The notes under the pieces are model-generated. The model searched no databases. It was not told where the DNA came from and saw nothing but the letters and a program-made list of their open reading frames with translations. Both the position numbers and the translations under genes were made by a program. A stretch of DNA of 64,000 bases from Chryseobacterium phosphatilyticum. Lineage in GTDB: Bacteria > Bacteroidota > Bacteroidia > Flavobacteriales > Weeksellaceae. The stretch spans positions 1,364,001 to 1,428,000 of the forward strand of contig NZ_PPED02000001.1 in the NCBI RefSeq assembly GCF_002899825.2, in the 5' to 3' direction. This document shows positions 54,801 to 63,612 of this stretch, one piece after another (positions within the stretch are counted from its first letter, which is position 1; every line of letters begins with the position of its first letter).

Positions 54801-55242
54801 TACTGCTCCAGTCGTTTCCCACCTGAATCTGCTGTTTAATTCTGTCGAGGGGTGAATTTTCCAATACTTTTTCAGAGAATATTTTTTCATTACCATAGAC
54901 GGAAGATGCATTCCCCAATGGAGAGGCATAGAAGGTTCCGTTCTGAGTTCCTTGCTGGGGAATTGGAAGGTAGTCTTTGATCTGCCTTCCAAACTGATCA
55001 TATTCGATGTGAGTTACCACATCTTTTCCCTGGGGAGTAGCTTTTATACTGATGACTTGTTTAGGTCTTCCCAAACCATCAAAATATTGGACAGTTTCTG
55101 AAGATTTTGTAACCTGAGTTCCATTATAATCGAGATATGTTTTAGTTTGTATATAGTTTTCTGTGTTAGGAAGTGGGCTAAGCTGTGCCTTGATAAGCCC
55201 TGTAAACAGAAAGATTCCTATAGGAGTTATTATTCTTTTCAT
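51886..55242 (-). CDS. Secreted RHS-repeat protein (DUF6443 type) with C-terminal metzincin tip
   Basis: A 1118-residue protein. The signal peptide is about 1-19 (MKRIITPIGIFLFTGLIKA). A DUF6443-type N-terminal domain follows (FDGLGRPKQVI, YDQFGRQIKDYLP), then YD/RHS repeats to about residue 885 (YDGRNRLVEKK, YNLRGWL-like and YDVNGNI segments). The core closes with WSSYRWRNYDAAMARFFNVDP. The tip (about 920-1118) carries the zinc motif HEAAHSAGLDH (His1044, Glu1045, His1048, His1054). Where the displaced tip has SNLMNSD, this one has GNLLNSG, so the expected Met-turn residue is leucine. RHS proteins form shells around a toxic tip. Here export is probably by Sec and not by a T6SS, since no VgrG/PAAR is near. 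Confidence 0.9.
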   Translation of the reverse strand: MKRIITPIGIFLFTGLIKAQLSPLPNTENYIQTKTYLDYNGTQVTKSSETVQYFDGLGRPKQVISIKATPQGKDVVTHIEYDQFGRQIKDYLPIPQQGTQNGTFYASPLGNASSVYGNEKIFSEKVLENSPLDRIKQQIQVGNDWSSKPVNFGYEANTVADGVRKFTTTTIWVDGATKSDLAENWLYTDGQLYKNTVTDEDGNKTTEFKNGQGQTIMVKKEDGSSTYYVYNEYNQLAFVIPPLASVRGDIVANTAKHDELCYQYRYDGRNRLVEKKLPGKGWEYMIYDKQDRLVATRDANLKAKGQWLYTKYDKLGRAVITGISTGGERTTEQTLADLQGNNSVNRISTPFFNRQGMEVYYDNPEGSYPKSPTWVTLLSLHYYDSYPGYSFNSSFPSTIQGESILTSTLSSDGRSTNGLPVMSVVKNIEDDNWTKNYSYYDNKGRVIGSYSINHLGGYTQTESKLDFAGTPQMVVTRHKRLNTDTERVITENFEYDHQNRLLVHKHQVDSNPVEVLTQNTYNEIGQLINKKTGNTTGTPLQSVDMAYNIRGWLTRVNDPSNLSGKLFAYEIKYQNPVYFNVSTGKYNGNIAEIDWVSADNGKLRRYNYQYDSLERLKSGIYSEPNATVPQNNYYNETLSYDVNGNILNLKRNRFIENLSVELMDNLNYTYTGNRLNKVDDVSGNYGGYPSPSGSPMTYDNNGNMTSHFDKGILQIDYNYLNLPNYVKFDKEYVSHDFTSTYYVNTKYLYNAAGIKLRKIHTYGAGRTDIETIEKTDYLDGFQYSEDELSFIPTPEGYYDFKKNTYIYNYTDQLGNIRLAYYKDASGNVRIDRATHYYPFGLEFGGELSTSNSITPNYTYSSQGQEKQRETGWSSYRWRNYDAAMARFFNVDPLSEKYAYQSHYNFSENRVVDGRELEGLEWANVKNDQGVTTNRQLTVSITNNTNLNDKQFNKVVESIKTAFSKTFSADGAKAELIVSDKATMKVEAVNEKSVTITNENGEEFSTFKGGVTATLGETQKNNFTVTTTVDGSKRENNGITRSFNHEAAHSAGLDHPWENRDKVSDINQGSKNVSPKTIKGNLLNSGANPVFDYKQNAGSNLTPGQFKKMDETIQSQQPK
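52577..52805. repeat. 229-bp RHS repeat, copy A (inside the complete gene)
   Basis: The expressed copy of the core/tip boundary. The displaced tips at 50866 and 49260 sit behind copies B and C. All three are in the same orientation, so recombination between them would delete the material between and put a new tip on the main gene. Confidence 0.87.
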
Positions 55243-55248
55243 CTCTTG

Positions 55249-58203
55249 TTAGTTTTTGTAGTTGTATTTAAACTCTTTTACCAGCTTCCCAGTTTTGGAA
55301 TCCTCTCTTACCTCTTTTAATCGATTAGCAGTATCATAGATATAGACTTCTCTGATTCCTGAGGGTGGAGTAATACTGGTTACTCCAATTAAGGGATCAT
55401 AAGTATAGGTTGTGATCTGATAAGCAGATAGATCAGCATTCCTTCTAAAGTTGTCTAATGCGATAATGAATGCGGGTTCATTAGCTGGATTAGAAGCATC
55501 AGAATCGGAAGCACTCACAATAGAAGAGACAAGGTTCTCAACTTGAGCATAGGTAGCACCTTCTACTTTAGCAATTGGCTGAGTGTTGTTATATCCCCAA
55601 ACGATCGCTGTTGGAACTCCATTTCTGATCGTGTACTGTTGTAGGTTTCCTTTACTATCGTACTTGTCATAAGTGACTTCTGTAGATGGGGTATTGTCTA
55701 GAATGTTATAGGATACTGCTGAGCTTGGAAACAGATGAGCCGGATTATCGTACTTTGTTTCTGATCTTGAAATGGTTTTTCCAGTTGCTGTAGCATTTTC
55801 TTTTTTCACTATTGCCGTCTCCAAAGGAATACCAATTATATTGGCGTTAATCAACTTTTGATTGTTTTTCTCGGAAGCATACTTGTATTCTACTTCATTA
55901 ATTATTCCATCAGCAAAAGTTGTTTTTTTCTTCCTTGGAAACTGATCGGAAGGAGTTTCATCGCCACCACTACCATATTCATATAGATCTACTCTTGTAA
56001 TAAGTTGATTATTGATTTTTTCCGCTACTTCATGTCTTACAAGCCGGTTCCCTGCGACATTTACAGAGGAACTGGCAAAACCAAACATAGGAGCATACTC
56101 ATTAATGGCTCTATTGATGGTGCACTGTTGATCCGGGGCTCCAGTATAGTACAGACTTGAAGCACAGTCAATCCATCTCGACATAAAAATTTCAAAAATT
56201 GTTTGTTGCTTGAAAAAGGCATAATTGCTTTGTTCAGAATAAATCATATTAAAGTTACCACTAGTACCTCTTTCATAAACTGATTTACCGATTAATTTGG
56301 AATTGTTATTCGCGCCTAGGTATACTTCTCTGTAGAGGAAGGAAGATAGATTACAGAGCATATTCCCTTTTAATGTGGTAAAAGATCCTCCTGGCATGGA
56401 CAAATAATTAGCATCAATTTGAGGAACTGAATAATAGAATTCAGTTTTTCCTTTTTTTATTGAAGGCTCACTGGATGAAAATTTATATTCAGTTACTTTA
56501 TTATAGTAAATGGGAAAAGAATAGGCTTCTGCCATACTCTCAATAGGTTCTGAGGTGTAAGTAGTTTCCCTGTAAAAACATAGATTAGGATCCCCTGAGC
56601 CCGGATCAATTATTCTGTAGCGAGCACTTTTAAAATCCCGTTCACTGGGATATATCATAAAGTATCCTATTCCATTCTCATCATCCCCATACTTATACTG
56701 TGTGTATAGTTCATTACCTGATCCATCCCCTGTATTAATTTGCCCTATGCGTAATCCTGGACCGTCAATAACCGGATTGCCATCCCTCTTTCCGCGATTA
56801 GGTTCATATATAAATTCTGAATATCCTTTAGTGGGATAGATAATTTTTTTAAGAGTTGTGTTTAGCTTGAATCCAAAAGAAGGATTCTTTACCCCTGGGG
56901 TCCCATAAGAACTACTCATATAGTTAGGACTTGAAAAATAGTTATCTACTTCAAACTTAGGGACACTGAAATTATTACTTTTATTATTCAAAAACCCCCA
57001 CCAGTCTTTGTTTTTAAGAAAAATATTTTGTGCTAAATTATTTAAACGATAGGCAGGATCATCATAGTAAGAAAAGTGATAAACCTCAGACTGGTTACCT
57101 GCAGGATCCTGAAACCAGGTGCTGTTTAAAAGCTGAGAGTTATTATTTGATAGGTTTTCATTGGGAACACTTTGATAAGAGAAACCATTTTTGCGTAACA
57201 ATGCTCCTGATCTATTAAAAAGATCCATTGAAGTTAATTTCATTTTTGAGTCATATACAAAAGCAATACGACCATTGGGAAAATCAATGGAACTGAGAGA
57301 ACGCATCTTATAATTGCTTACAGAGGGAGTACCATAAACTTGATCTACTCGTACTCCCAAACCTGTTTGTGGTGGGAGACAGGAGGATCCTTGCATCGTC
57401 TGCCCTAAAGCCTGATATTGATCACTGATCTGAACTTCATCACGTACGATCCAGTTACCCACGATATCATTCGTGTTGCTCACCGGGATGATAGTATACT
57501 GAAATATTATTTCCTCCCCTTCTGAAGTCGTGATTTTAGATAAAAACCAAGAAGTGCTCTTCTCAGCTGTATATACAGTGTTATCTTCTCGGTCTGCAAA
57601 GGTATAAGCGGTACCATTTTCATCCGTTATTATTATTCCCCCATTATGAATGGTTCCTTTGTATGGCTCTCCATTAAGAAAAACGACACCCAGATCTGTT
57701 ACAATAAATTTTCCAGACTTGTCTCCTACGGCAAATGAAAAAATATCATGCTGATTATTCAATGCCCCATTGTCTCCTTCCATATCTAATAATTTTTCAA
57801 TTTTAGAGTAGTCACTTTGAGGGTTTAAGTCATTAAATTTAGGAATCGAAAAAGAATTAGGTATAGGATCAGTCCTCCCTTTGATTGTCCGGGAGGCATT
57901 CCCACTAGCATTAATAATCCACCCCAAACCAACTGGTGAATAATCAAGCTTAGCGCGTCTGCCCGATGCATGGTAACTCAAATTAATGGGAAAAGAAAAT
58001 GTCTTAAGTTGTATAGTATATAATGGAACTTCTATTTGTATCAATCCCGTAGCGTTGCTTACCGGATATTCTCTATAACGAGTAAAAGCAGAAGCATTGG
58101 GTGAAGGAGGAACGGTATTATATACTTGTGGCCTATTTTGGGCAATAACAAATATAGGGAGCAGTAAAAAACTTAGTTTTGCAATTAAAAAAATGGATTT
58201 CAT
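55249..58203 (-). CDS. Large secreted SpvB/RHS-like protein upstream of the RHS gene
   Basis: A 984-residue protein with a signal peptide of about 1-21 (MKSIFLIAKLSFLLLPIFVIA, then QNRPQ). The N-terminal part (YPVSNATGLIQIEVPLYTIQL and LSYHASGRRAKLDYSPVGLGWIINASG) matches the start of SpvB/TcdB-like and RHS-associated secreted proteins. The C-terminal region ends in YD-type repeats (YDPLIGVTSITPPSG, YDTANRLKEVREDS). It begins 7 bases before the RHS gene downstream, so the two are an operon and may form one shell complex. It carries no toxin motif of its own that I can see. Confidence 0.85.
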   Translation of the reverse strand: MKSIFLIAKLSFLLLPIFVIAQNRPQVYNTVPPSPNASAFTRYREYPVSNATGLIQIEVPLYTIQLKTFSFPINLSYHASGRRAKLDYSPVGLGWIINASGNASRTIKGRTDPIPNSFSIPKFNDLNPQSDYSKIEKLLDMEGDNGALNNQHDIFSFAVGDKSGKFIVTDLGVVFLNGEPYKGTIHNGGIIITDENGTAYTFADREDNTVYTAEKSTSWFLSKITTSEGEEIIFQYTIIPVSNTNDIVGNWIVRDEVQISDQYQALGQTMQGSSCLPPQTGLGVRVDQVYGTPSVSNYKMRSLSSIDFPNGRIAFVYDSKMKLTSMDLFNRSGALLRKNGFSYQSVPNENLSNNNSQLLNSTWFQDPAGNQSEVYHFSYYDDPAYRLNNLAQNIFLKNKDWWGFLNNKSNNFSVPKFEVDNYFSSPNYMSSSYGTPGVKNPSFGFKLNTTLKKIIYPTKGYSEFIYEPNRGKRDGNPVIDGPGLRIGQINTGDGSGNELYTQYKYGDDENGIGYFMIYPSERDFKSARYRIIDPGSGDPNLCFYRETTYTSEPIESMAEAYSFPIYYNKVTEYKFSSSEPSIKKGKTEFYYSVPQIDANYLSMPGGSFTTLKGNMLCNLSSFLYREVYLGANNNSKLIGKSVYERGTSGNFNMIYSEQSNYAFFKQQTIFEIFMSRWIDCASSLYYTGAPDQQCTINRAINEYAPMFGFASSSVNVAGNRLVRHEVAEKINNQLITRVDLYEYGSGGDETPSDQFPRKKKTTFADGIINEVEYKYASEKNNQKLINANIIGIPLETAIVKKENATATGKTISRSETKYDNPAHLFPSSAVSYNILDNTPSTEVTYDKYDSKGNLQQYTIRNGVPTAIVWGYNNTQPIAKVEGATYAQVENLVSSIVSASDSDASNPANEPAFIIALDNFRRNADLSAYQITTYTYDPLIGVTSITPPSGIREVYIYDTANRLKEVREDSKTGKLVKEFKYNYKN

Positions 58204-58402
58204 ATATTAAATTAATATAAGTTCAACGTAATAAATTATTATAAATAAAAAAGATAGATCATTTATTCTTATAAGAACATTCACCTCTATACTCAACTCA
58301 ATAGAAATAATGTATTTCTTCTGAAAGATTATTTTTACAGATCACTCATCACAATAATCAAGAATAAGAAATACAAAAGATAATTTTGTTTTCATTGTTT
58401 TC

Positions 58403-59440
58403 TTATTTCTTAATTAGTTTAGTGCTGGCTGTCTTATTCTCATTGGTCTTCACCGTAACTAAGTAAGCCCCATCAATTAAATTCTGAGTATTGATTTTTG
58501 TTACCTTATTCTTAGTTCTCAGGCTTTGTAACTGTCGTCCTCCCATATCGTAAAGGGTAATATCAGCCTCAAATCCTCGCCCCGAGCCTTTCGAAGGATC
58601 AAGCTCTATCTCCACATACGCATAATCAGATACCGGGTTCGGATAAATTTTAATATCCTGTTTTTCGATAAGCTGGTCAACCTGTTTGTCTCCTAGCTTT
58701 ACAATCTTCCAGCTTTCCTTTCCGAGCTCATTTGCACTGGTTCCTGTAAGTACGACAGATCCGTCCCTGTTCAGCTTAAAATCTGAAAGCCTTTCCTCTC
58801 TTTTTTTGGATTCACCTTTAACATGTTTACGCCATTTTTCATTTCCCTGAGAATCAATATAGAGCAACCAAAACGTTTCATCATTTTCCTGTATTTTCCC
58901 TTCAGCCTGTGTATAACCACCGAGTAAAAGCCCCTTGGTCTCTGTATCATCGGCAGAATGAATGGCGTTCATTCCCATTAAAACATCACGATTCCCCAAA
59001 TTATAAGACTTTTGCCACTGTTCATCTCCAAACTCATTGATCTGGATAAGCCAAATGTCTGATCCTCCTTTGGAATCGTCTTTTTTATCCAATCCTTTCC
59101 CGGAATAGCTGGTGCCGGAAAGAAGAAATTCCCCGTCCTGCGTGGTAACGGTGGCGGATAAATAATCATGGTTTCCTCCGGAGAAATATCTCTTCCACAT
59201 CTCATTCCCTTGCTGGTCAAGTTTTATCAAATGAAAATCATAACCGTTGTTGAGCTTTTGGCTTTTGGCTGCTGGCGACTCGATTTTAGCCTGGATACTA
59301 CTACCTGTGATAAGATATTGTCCGTCAATAGTTGTGGTAATCTGGCTTAGAAAGTCCTGCGTGGAGGACTTAATATCGCGTTGCCAAAGAACCTCTTGGG
59401 CATGGATGTTTAGTAAAGTGCTGAGGATTATTGCACCCAT
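58403..59440 (-). CDS. T9SS-cargo surface protein (type A C-terminal sorting domain), start altered at poly-A tract
   Basis: A 345-residue frame from ATG 59440 (MGAIILSTLLNIHAQEV). Repeated SQITTTIDGQYLITGSS-, LIKLDQQGNEMWKRYF- and WLIQINEFGDEQWQKS-type segments, three to four times, suggest a beta-propeller. The last about 75 residues (DIKIYPNPVSDYAYVEI to STKLIKK) are a type A T9SS sorting domain, which sends the protein to the cell surface. An ATG lies upstream at 59454-59456, but a run of nine A separates it out of frame. With eight A the start would be MKKNYMGAIILSTLL, a proper signal peptide. It lies 199 bases before the SpvB/RHS-like gene. Confidence 0.85.
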   Translation of the reverse strand: MGAIILSTLLNIHAQEVLWQRDIKSSTQDFLSQITTTIDGQYLITGSSIQAKIESPAAKSQKLNNGYDFHLIKLDQQGNEMWKRYFSGGNHDYLSATVTTQDGEFLLSGTSYSGKGLDKKDDSKGGSDIWLIQINEFGDEQWQKSYNLGNRDVLMGMNAIHSADDTETKGLLLGGYTQAEGKIQENDETFWLLYIDSQGNEKWRKHVKGESKKREERLSDFKLNRDGSVVLTGTSANELGKESWKIVKLGDKQVDQLIEKQDIKIYPNPVSDYAYVEIELDPSKGSGRGFEADITLYDMGGRQLQSLRTKNKVTKINTQNLIDGAYLVTVKTNENKTASTKLIKK

Positions 59441-59444
59441 GTAG

Positions 59445-59453
59445 TTTTTTTTT
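59445..59453 (-). repeat. Homopolymer A9 tract in the start of the T9SS-cargo gene
   Basis: Nine A on the minus strand directly after ATG 59454-59456. One base fewer joins this ATG to the downstream frame. It is a candidate slippage or phase-variation site, or a sequencing indel. Confidence 0.7.
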
Positions 59454-59508
59454 CATATGCATTTGAATTTTTAATGGGGTTAAATCTAAAAAGATATTTT
59501 AGATATTG

Positions 59509-59528
59509 ATATGGGGTTCTCCCCATAT
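59509..59528. promoter_or_regulatory. Hairpin in the 5' region of the T9SS-cargo gene
   Basis: An exact 8-bp inverted repeat ATATGGGG-TTCT-CCCCATAT. It is flanked on both sides by similar TTTTAATGGG(G)T-like stretches. It may be an mRNA leader hairpin or an operator. Confidence 0.45.
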
Positions 59529-59585
59529 TTTAATGGGTAAATTGTATTTTTCTCATAAGCGTTTTTTTAAGTTTTTATTCTACTA

Positions 59586-59593
59586 CAAAGCTA
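59586..59593 (-). promoter_or_regulatory. -7 box upstream of the T9SS-cargo gene
   Basis: TAGCTTTG on the minus strand fits TAnnTTTG. No properly spaced -33 element was found. Confidence 0.4.
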
Positions 59594-60344
59594 AAGCCGG
59601 GTAACGACAAAACATGTCGCATTATCTGAAAATAGAATAAGAGACATAGATTTTTTACATTTGTCTAAAACAATTTTGTTTTTTTCCTGCTAATGTTTGA
59701 AGGCTAATATATCAATTATTTCTTATTAGTGTGAAAAATTTTGGTTATAAATTCAATAACCTATGGTTATAAATTTGTACACATCAGATTCAACACATTG
59801 TAATGTTTTTTATATTGTATAAAATTTAATACAACAATACCTGGAACCAAAAACTGGCAAAACTCTGAACGAAAAGAGAATACTCATAGCAACAGGTACC
59901 CCATTTGCTACACATATCCCAGCCTGTTTATCCCAAATGGGAAACCGATACTTTCAGGCCGGGTCTAGTAAATGATCAGGTTATGCGAGATTTTTAAGGT
60001 AGAAATTAATAACATGCTGGAAGACGGCAGCATTATTATATCCAATAATACATTTGATTCCCGTTCTTCCAATGGTATCAGCAATGTCAACACCTCTCTG
60101 AGTCTTTGCTCAAAATTGTGTTTGTGTTTTCTATATTGAAATCATCTTTTTTCTATTGCAATTGTGTTGTCATATACTTTACTATGGATTTAATCCAAAT
60201 ACGTTTTCTTGCAAACAATGGAAGTAATACATAAATTCTCATCATGATTTTGTTGTGATTAAAAAAGGGAAAAGAAACCTACTGAAGAAATTTCTTTTTC
60301 CAGGTGTATAATGAATGATTATTAGTTTTTACAATTTGGGGGAA
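59594..60344. other. Gene-poor region with a possible decayed coding fragment
   Basis: About 750 bases, mostly AT-rich and without a credible gene. Within it, 59985-60141 on the plus strand gives a less AT-rich frame reading NMLEDGSIIISNNTFDSRSS, which looks like protein but has no start of its own and breaks off at a TGA. It may be the remnant of an old gene. Nothing else was identified. Confidence 0.4.
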
Positions 60345-61451
60345 TTATTTTTGAGGTAATTCTTTTTCAAGAAACTTTTTCAGCTTTCTTTTTTCTTTTT
60401 TTGATATATCCTTTGTTTCTACCACAACAACACCATTTTTCGCCTTTTCTGAATAAGACGTTTTTGTTTTCGGCGTTTTAATAATGGAAATATTTTCTAT
60501 TTTTTTAGGGTCTAACTTTCTGAAATCTTCCAAATCCGAAACAACACCATCTACTACGATCAAAGGATTTGTATTTGCTTTTGAAGAATTTTGACAACTC
60601 ATTGAAATATCCACTTTACCCGAACCTTCCATTCCTGAAATAGAGTTGACATTTATTCCGGGAGTAAGACCTCCTATTGAATTGGCAAGAGATTTCGTTC
60701 CCATCTGATTGGCTACTCCTGAGCTTGCAATAATCAGTTTATCAGGCTTTGTTTTTTTGCCATATGCTAAAATTTCGGGCTCATGTATTTGTGCTGCAAG
60801 ATTAAACGGAGTACGTGAATAGGCTGTCTCTGCAGTATCCGGAACGATGTTTAAAGCGGAACGTCTCTTTTGGGATGCAATCTCCAAAGAACTTACTGTA
60901 ACCGTTTTTTCTTTTTTAACTCCCACTGCGATCACTTCCTCGATGTTTTTTCTTCGTAAGGTGTCTTTTATTTTATTTTCTGCAATTGGCAATAGCTTCC
61001 CATTGAAAGGTTCTGTAGCATTCAATTTCTCTATATGAAAAGTCGATAAAGAAGTATACATGCGCCGAATTTTCCGGGAAGCCACCCTCATCGGAACAAT
61101 CGGAATCACTTCTTTCCGGATATTGGCTCTTACGATACTATCCGTTTTTTGGATAGGTTCGGAAATATTCATTGAAGGATTTTCCGGAGAAATTGTTTTC
61201 TGAGCAATGATGGTTTGTTCTGTTCCCAGATCTCTTTTTTCATGAGTAAAATAAAAAATCCCACTCCCCACCGCCAGACTTGCTGCAATTCCGTAAGAGA
61301 TCCAGACCGGAACAATCCTTTTCTTTTCCTGTTTCTGATCCAGCTTTTCTTCAACCTTACTCCAAACTTTATCAAAACCCGGAAAAGTTACAGGTTCCTC
61401 CAAAGCTCTAGAAGCCTCATTGAACGTTTTATCTATATGATTATTTTCCAT
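60345..61451 (-). CDS. Anti-sigma-type membrane protein fused to a TonB-receptor plug-like domain
   Basis: A 368-residue protein. A cytoplasmic N-terminal part (about 1-45, with FDKVWSKVEEKLDQK) leads into one TM segment (about 47-67). A long periplasmic region follows, ending in a plug-like segment: NPLIVVDGVVSDLEDFRKLDPKKIENISIIK region, then SEKAKNGVVVVETK. This matches the SusC/RagA-type plug signature in which a VDG segment is followed by an (A)NGVVxVxTK segment. The gene directly follows the ECF sigma factor with an 11-base gap, so it is the probable anti-sigma. Fusing a receptor plug to the anti-sigma body is unusual and suggests signal input from outer-membrane transport. Confidence 0.8.
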   Translation of the reverse strand: MENNHIDKTFNEASRALEEPVTFPGFDKVWSKVEEKLDQKQEKKRIVPVWISYGIAASLAVGSGIFYFTHEKRDLGTEQTIIAQKTISPENPSMNISEPIQKTDSIVRANIRKEVIPIVPMRVASRKIRRMYTSLSTFHIEKLNATEPFNGKLLPIAENKIKDTLRRKNIEEVIAVGVKKEKTVTVSSLEIASQKRRSALNIVPDTAETAYSRTPFNLAAQIHEPEILAYGKKTKPDKLIIASSGVANQMGTKSLANSIGGLTPGINVNSISGMEGSGKVDISMSCQNSSKANTNPLIVVDGVVSDLEDFRKLDPKKIENISIIKTPKTKTSYSEKAKNGVVVVETKDISKKEKRKLKKFLEKELPQK

Positions 61452-61462
61452 TGATGTAAAGT

Positions 61463-61981
61463 TTAGATATTTTGATTGACCAAAAGTTCCTGAAGTTTTT
61501 TTCTTGCGAAATTGAGTTGAGACTTTGAGGTTCCTTCACTAATGGAAAGCATTACAGCAATTTCTTTGTGAGGGTAGCCTTCAATGGCAAAAAGATTAAA
61601 AATAGCCTTACAGCCTTCCGGAAGGAAGTTCAAAAGATTTAAAATATCTTTTTCCAATGAATGATTGTCACATGCAGAATCTGAAAAGGACACATGATTT
61701 TCTTCTAAAGAAATGTGCAGTTCTTTATTATTTCTTAATTTTTGTAAACATTCATTGACCACAATTTTCTTTGCCCATGCTTCAAATGTGTCAGGATTCT
61801 GAAGCTGATTGATTTTTGTAAAAATTTTATAAAAACTATCAGCCAGAGCTTCTTCAATATCTTCATCATTTTTCAGATAACGTTTGCAGACTGAATACAG
61901 TTTTCCTGCCATCTGTTCATAGAGCTTCCGCTGCGCATTACGATCATTCCGCTGACATTCTAATAGTAAATCTCGTTCCAT
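61463..61981 (-). CDS. ECF-type RNA polymerase sigma factor
   Basis: A 172-residue sigma-70 family protein. Sigma region 2 (about 10-75) has AQRKLYEQMAGKLYSVCKRYLKNDEDIEEALADSF, and region 4 (about 115-165) has FNLFAIEGYPHKEIAVMLSISEGTSKSQL, the DNA-binding helix-turn-helix. It lacks region 3, as ECF factors do. It is cognate to the anti-sigma gene behind it. The nearest upstream gene is divergent (the C1 peptidase). The regulon is unknown. Confidence 0.92.
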   Translation of the reverse strand: MERDLLLECQRNDRNAQRKLYEQMAGKLYSVCKRYLKNDEDIEEALADSFYKIFTKINQLQNPDTFEAWAKKIVVNECLQKLRNNKELHISLEENHVSFSDSACDNHSLEKDILNLLNFLPEGCKAIFNLFAIEGYPHKEIAVMLSISEGTSKSQLNFARKKLQELLVNQNI

Positions 61982-62324
61982 AGTCAGGCTTTATACTTGT
62001 ATAGATGCAAAAAATTTGAGGCAGGTTGGAAACATGTTAAACTTTTTTCTAAAATAGGGTAATTATGTGGAAATACAAAGTAAGAGAACAGGCCAAAAAG
62101 CAATACTTACCGGAGAAATAATTCAAAAAAATCACCACCCTGACTATGGTATAGATTGCCGTTCATATTTCTCTCTATTACAGATTATTTTAATCATAAC
62201 CTTCCTTCCTTTATTCGCTTTATTCACTTTTTTAATAAAAAATTTTCATTTTAAATTTAACCTTTCCCTTTGTAACAAATCTCTACTATTAACGACTATT
62301 AATACAAATAATCTTTTTATAGTA
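61982..62324. other. Divergent intergenic region between the sigma factor and peptidase genes
   Basis: About 343 bases. A GTG-started frame at 62067 joins the peptidase frame but codes for 86 residues of hydrophobic, AT-rich sequence and is not a real extension. No clear operator was seen. Confidence 0.6.
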
Positions 62325-63527
62325 ATGAAAAATGCGAAAATGGCATCATTACTTTTTGTTTTGTCTGCAGGAAGTATGATGTTTGCCCAAGATGACTTAA
62401 TCAACAAGTTAAAAAACAACCACTCACAAAATGCTAATTTTCAGTTCACAACGTTAAAAGACGTTGGTGCAACTTCTGTGAAGAATCAGGGTTCATCAGG
62501 AACTTGCTGGAGCTATTCAGGAAATTCTTTTCTTGAATCTGAGATGCAGAGGATGGGAAAAAAACCTGTAGATCTTGCTGAAATTTTTACCGCAAGGAAT
62601 TCTTACCACGATAAAGCGAAGTTATATGTTTTAAATAGCGGAGCTATCAGTTGGGGAGACGGAGGAGAACTACACGATGTAATCAATATGTACAAAAAGT
62701 ACGGAGCAGTTCCTCAGGATGTCTATTCAGGACTAAAGCCGGGGCAAACCACCAACAATTTCAAAGAAATGCAGGGGAAGTTAAAGCCTGTTTTGGATAG
62801 CCTTGTTCAGGCCTCTTCAAAAGGAAAGCTTACCGATAACTGGATGAATTCTGTAGATGCAATTCTTGATGAATATTTAGGAAAAGTACCTGCTAACTTT
62901 ACGTATGAAGGAAAAAACTATACGCCAAAAACGTTTGCTAACGAAGTCGTAGGAATTAATGCTGATGATTATGTAGAATTATCTTCTTATAAAGATTATC
63001 CTTATTATCAGAAATTTGTAGTTCCTATTCCTGACAACTGGAGCCATGATTCAGACTGGAATGTTCCCATGAAAGACCTTACAGCTATCGTAGACAATGC
63101 AGTAACTAAAGGGTATTCTGTAGGCTGGGCAACGGACGTTTCAGAGCCTTATTTTTCTTACAAAAACGGAGTCGCTTATGTTCCGGATATGGATCTTGAA
63201 CAAATTACTGCAGACAACAAGCAGACTTTGTTTACAGAGCCTAAAAAAGATAAAACAATCACTGAGGATATGCGTCAGAAAGCTCTTAACAACCTTTCTA
63301 CAACGGATGACCATGGTATGCATATCGTAGGTTTGGCAAAAGATCAGACTGGTAAGGAATACTATATGGTAAAAAACTCATGGGGAGTAACGAATGACTT
63401 TGCAGGCTATCTTTATGTAACAAGACCGTATGTTGAATATAAGTCAACGGCTATTTTGGTTCACAAAAATGCTATTCCAAAAAATATTTTGAAACAGTTG
63501 AAACCAACTAAAAATATTGGTTTATAA
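62325..63527 (+). CDS. Secreted C1-family (papain/bleomycin hydrolase-like) cysteine peptidase
   Basis: A 400-residue protein from ATG 62325, chosen because it starts a signal peptide (MKNAKMASLLFVLSAGSMMFA). Papain-fold motifs are Gln near SVKNQGSSGTCWSY with nucleophile Cys61, His in DDHGMHIVGLA and Asn in VKNSWG. The long middle part with DKAKLYVLNSGAISWGDGG and the split active site resemble aminopeptidase C/bleomycin hydrolase. That enzyme is usually cytoplasmic, so the signal peptide makes this a periplasmic or secreted variant common in Flavobacteriia. It is monocistronic. Confidence 0.92.
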   Translation: MKNAKMASLLFVLSAGSMMFAQDDLINKLKNNHSQNANFQFTTLKDVGATSVKNQGSSGTCWSYSGNSFLESEMQRMGKKPVDLAEIFTARNSYHDKAKLYVLNSGAISWGDGGELHDVINMYKKYGAVPQDVYSGLKPGQTTNNFKEMQGKLKPVLDSLVQASSKGKLTDNWMNSVDAILDEYLGKVPANFTYEGKNYTPKTFANEVVGINADDYVELSSYKDYPYYQKFVVPIPDNWSHDSDWNVPMKDLTAIVDNAVTKGYSVGWATDVSEPYFSYKNGVAYVPDMDLEQITADNKQTLFTEPKKDKTITEDMRQKALNNLSTTDDHGMHIVGLAKDQTGKEYYMVKNSWGVTNDFAGYLYVTRPYVEYKSTAILVHKNAIPKNILKQLKPTKNIGL

Positions 63528-63579
63528 GAAATCACTTCTGCCCTATAACAGGCAGTTTTAGATATTTAAATCTGTTAAA

Positions 63580-63612
63580 AACCCCGCTCAAGGAAATTCC
63601 GTGAGCGGGGTT
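63580..63612 (+). terminator. Terminator after the C1 peptidase
   Basis: An 11-bp stem (AACCCCGCTCA / TGAGCGGGGTT) with an 11-base loop, then TATTTTTAT. Confidence 0.85.

Noticed and set aside
62067..62324. 86-residue extension of the C1 peptidase from a GTG
   Set aside because: The extension has no homology-like features, is AT-rich and hydrophobic, and a normal signal peptide starts at ATG 62325.
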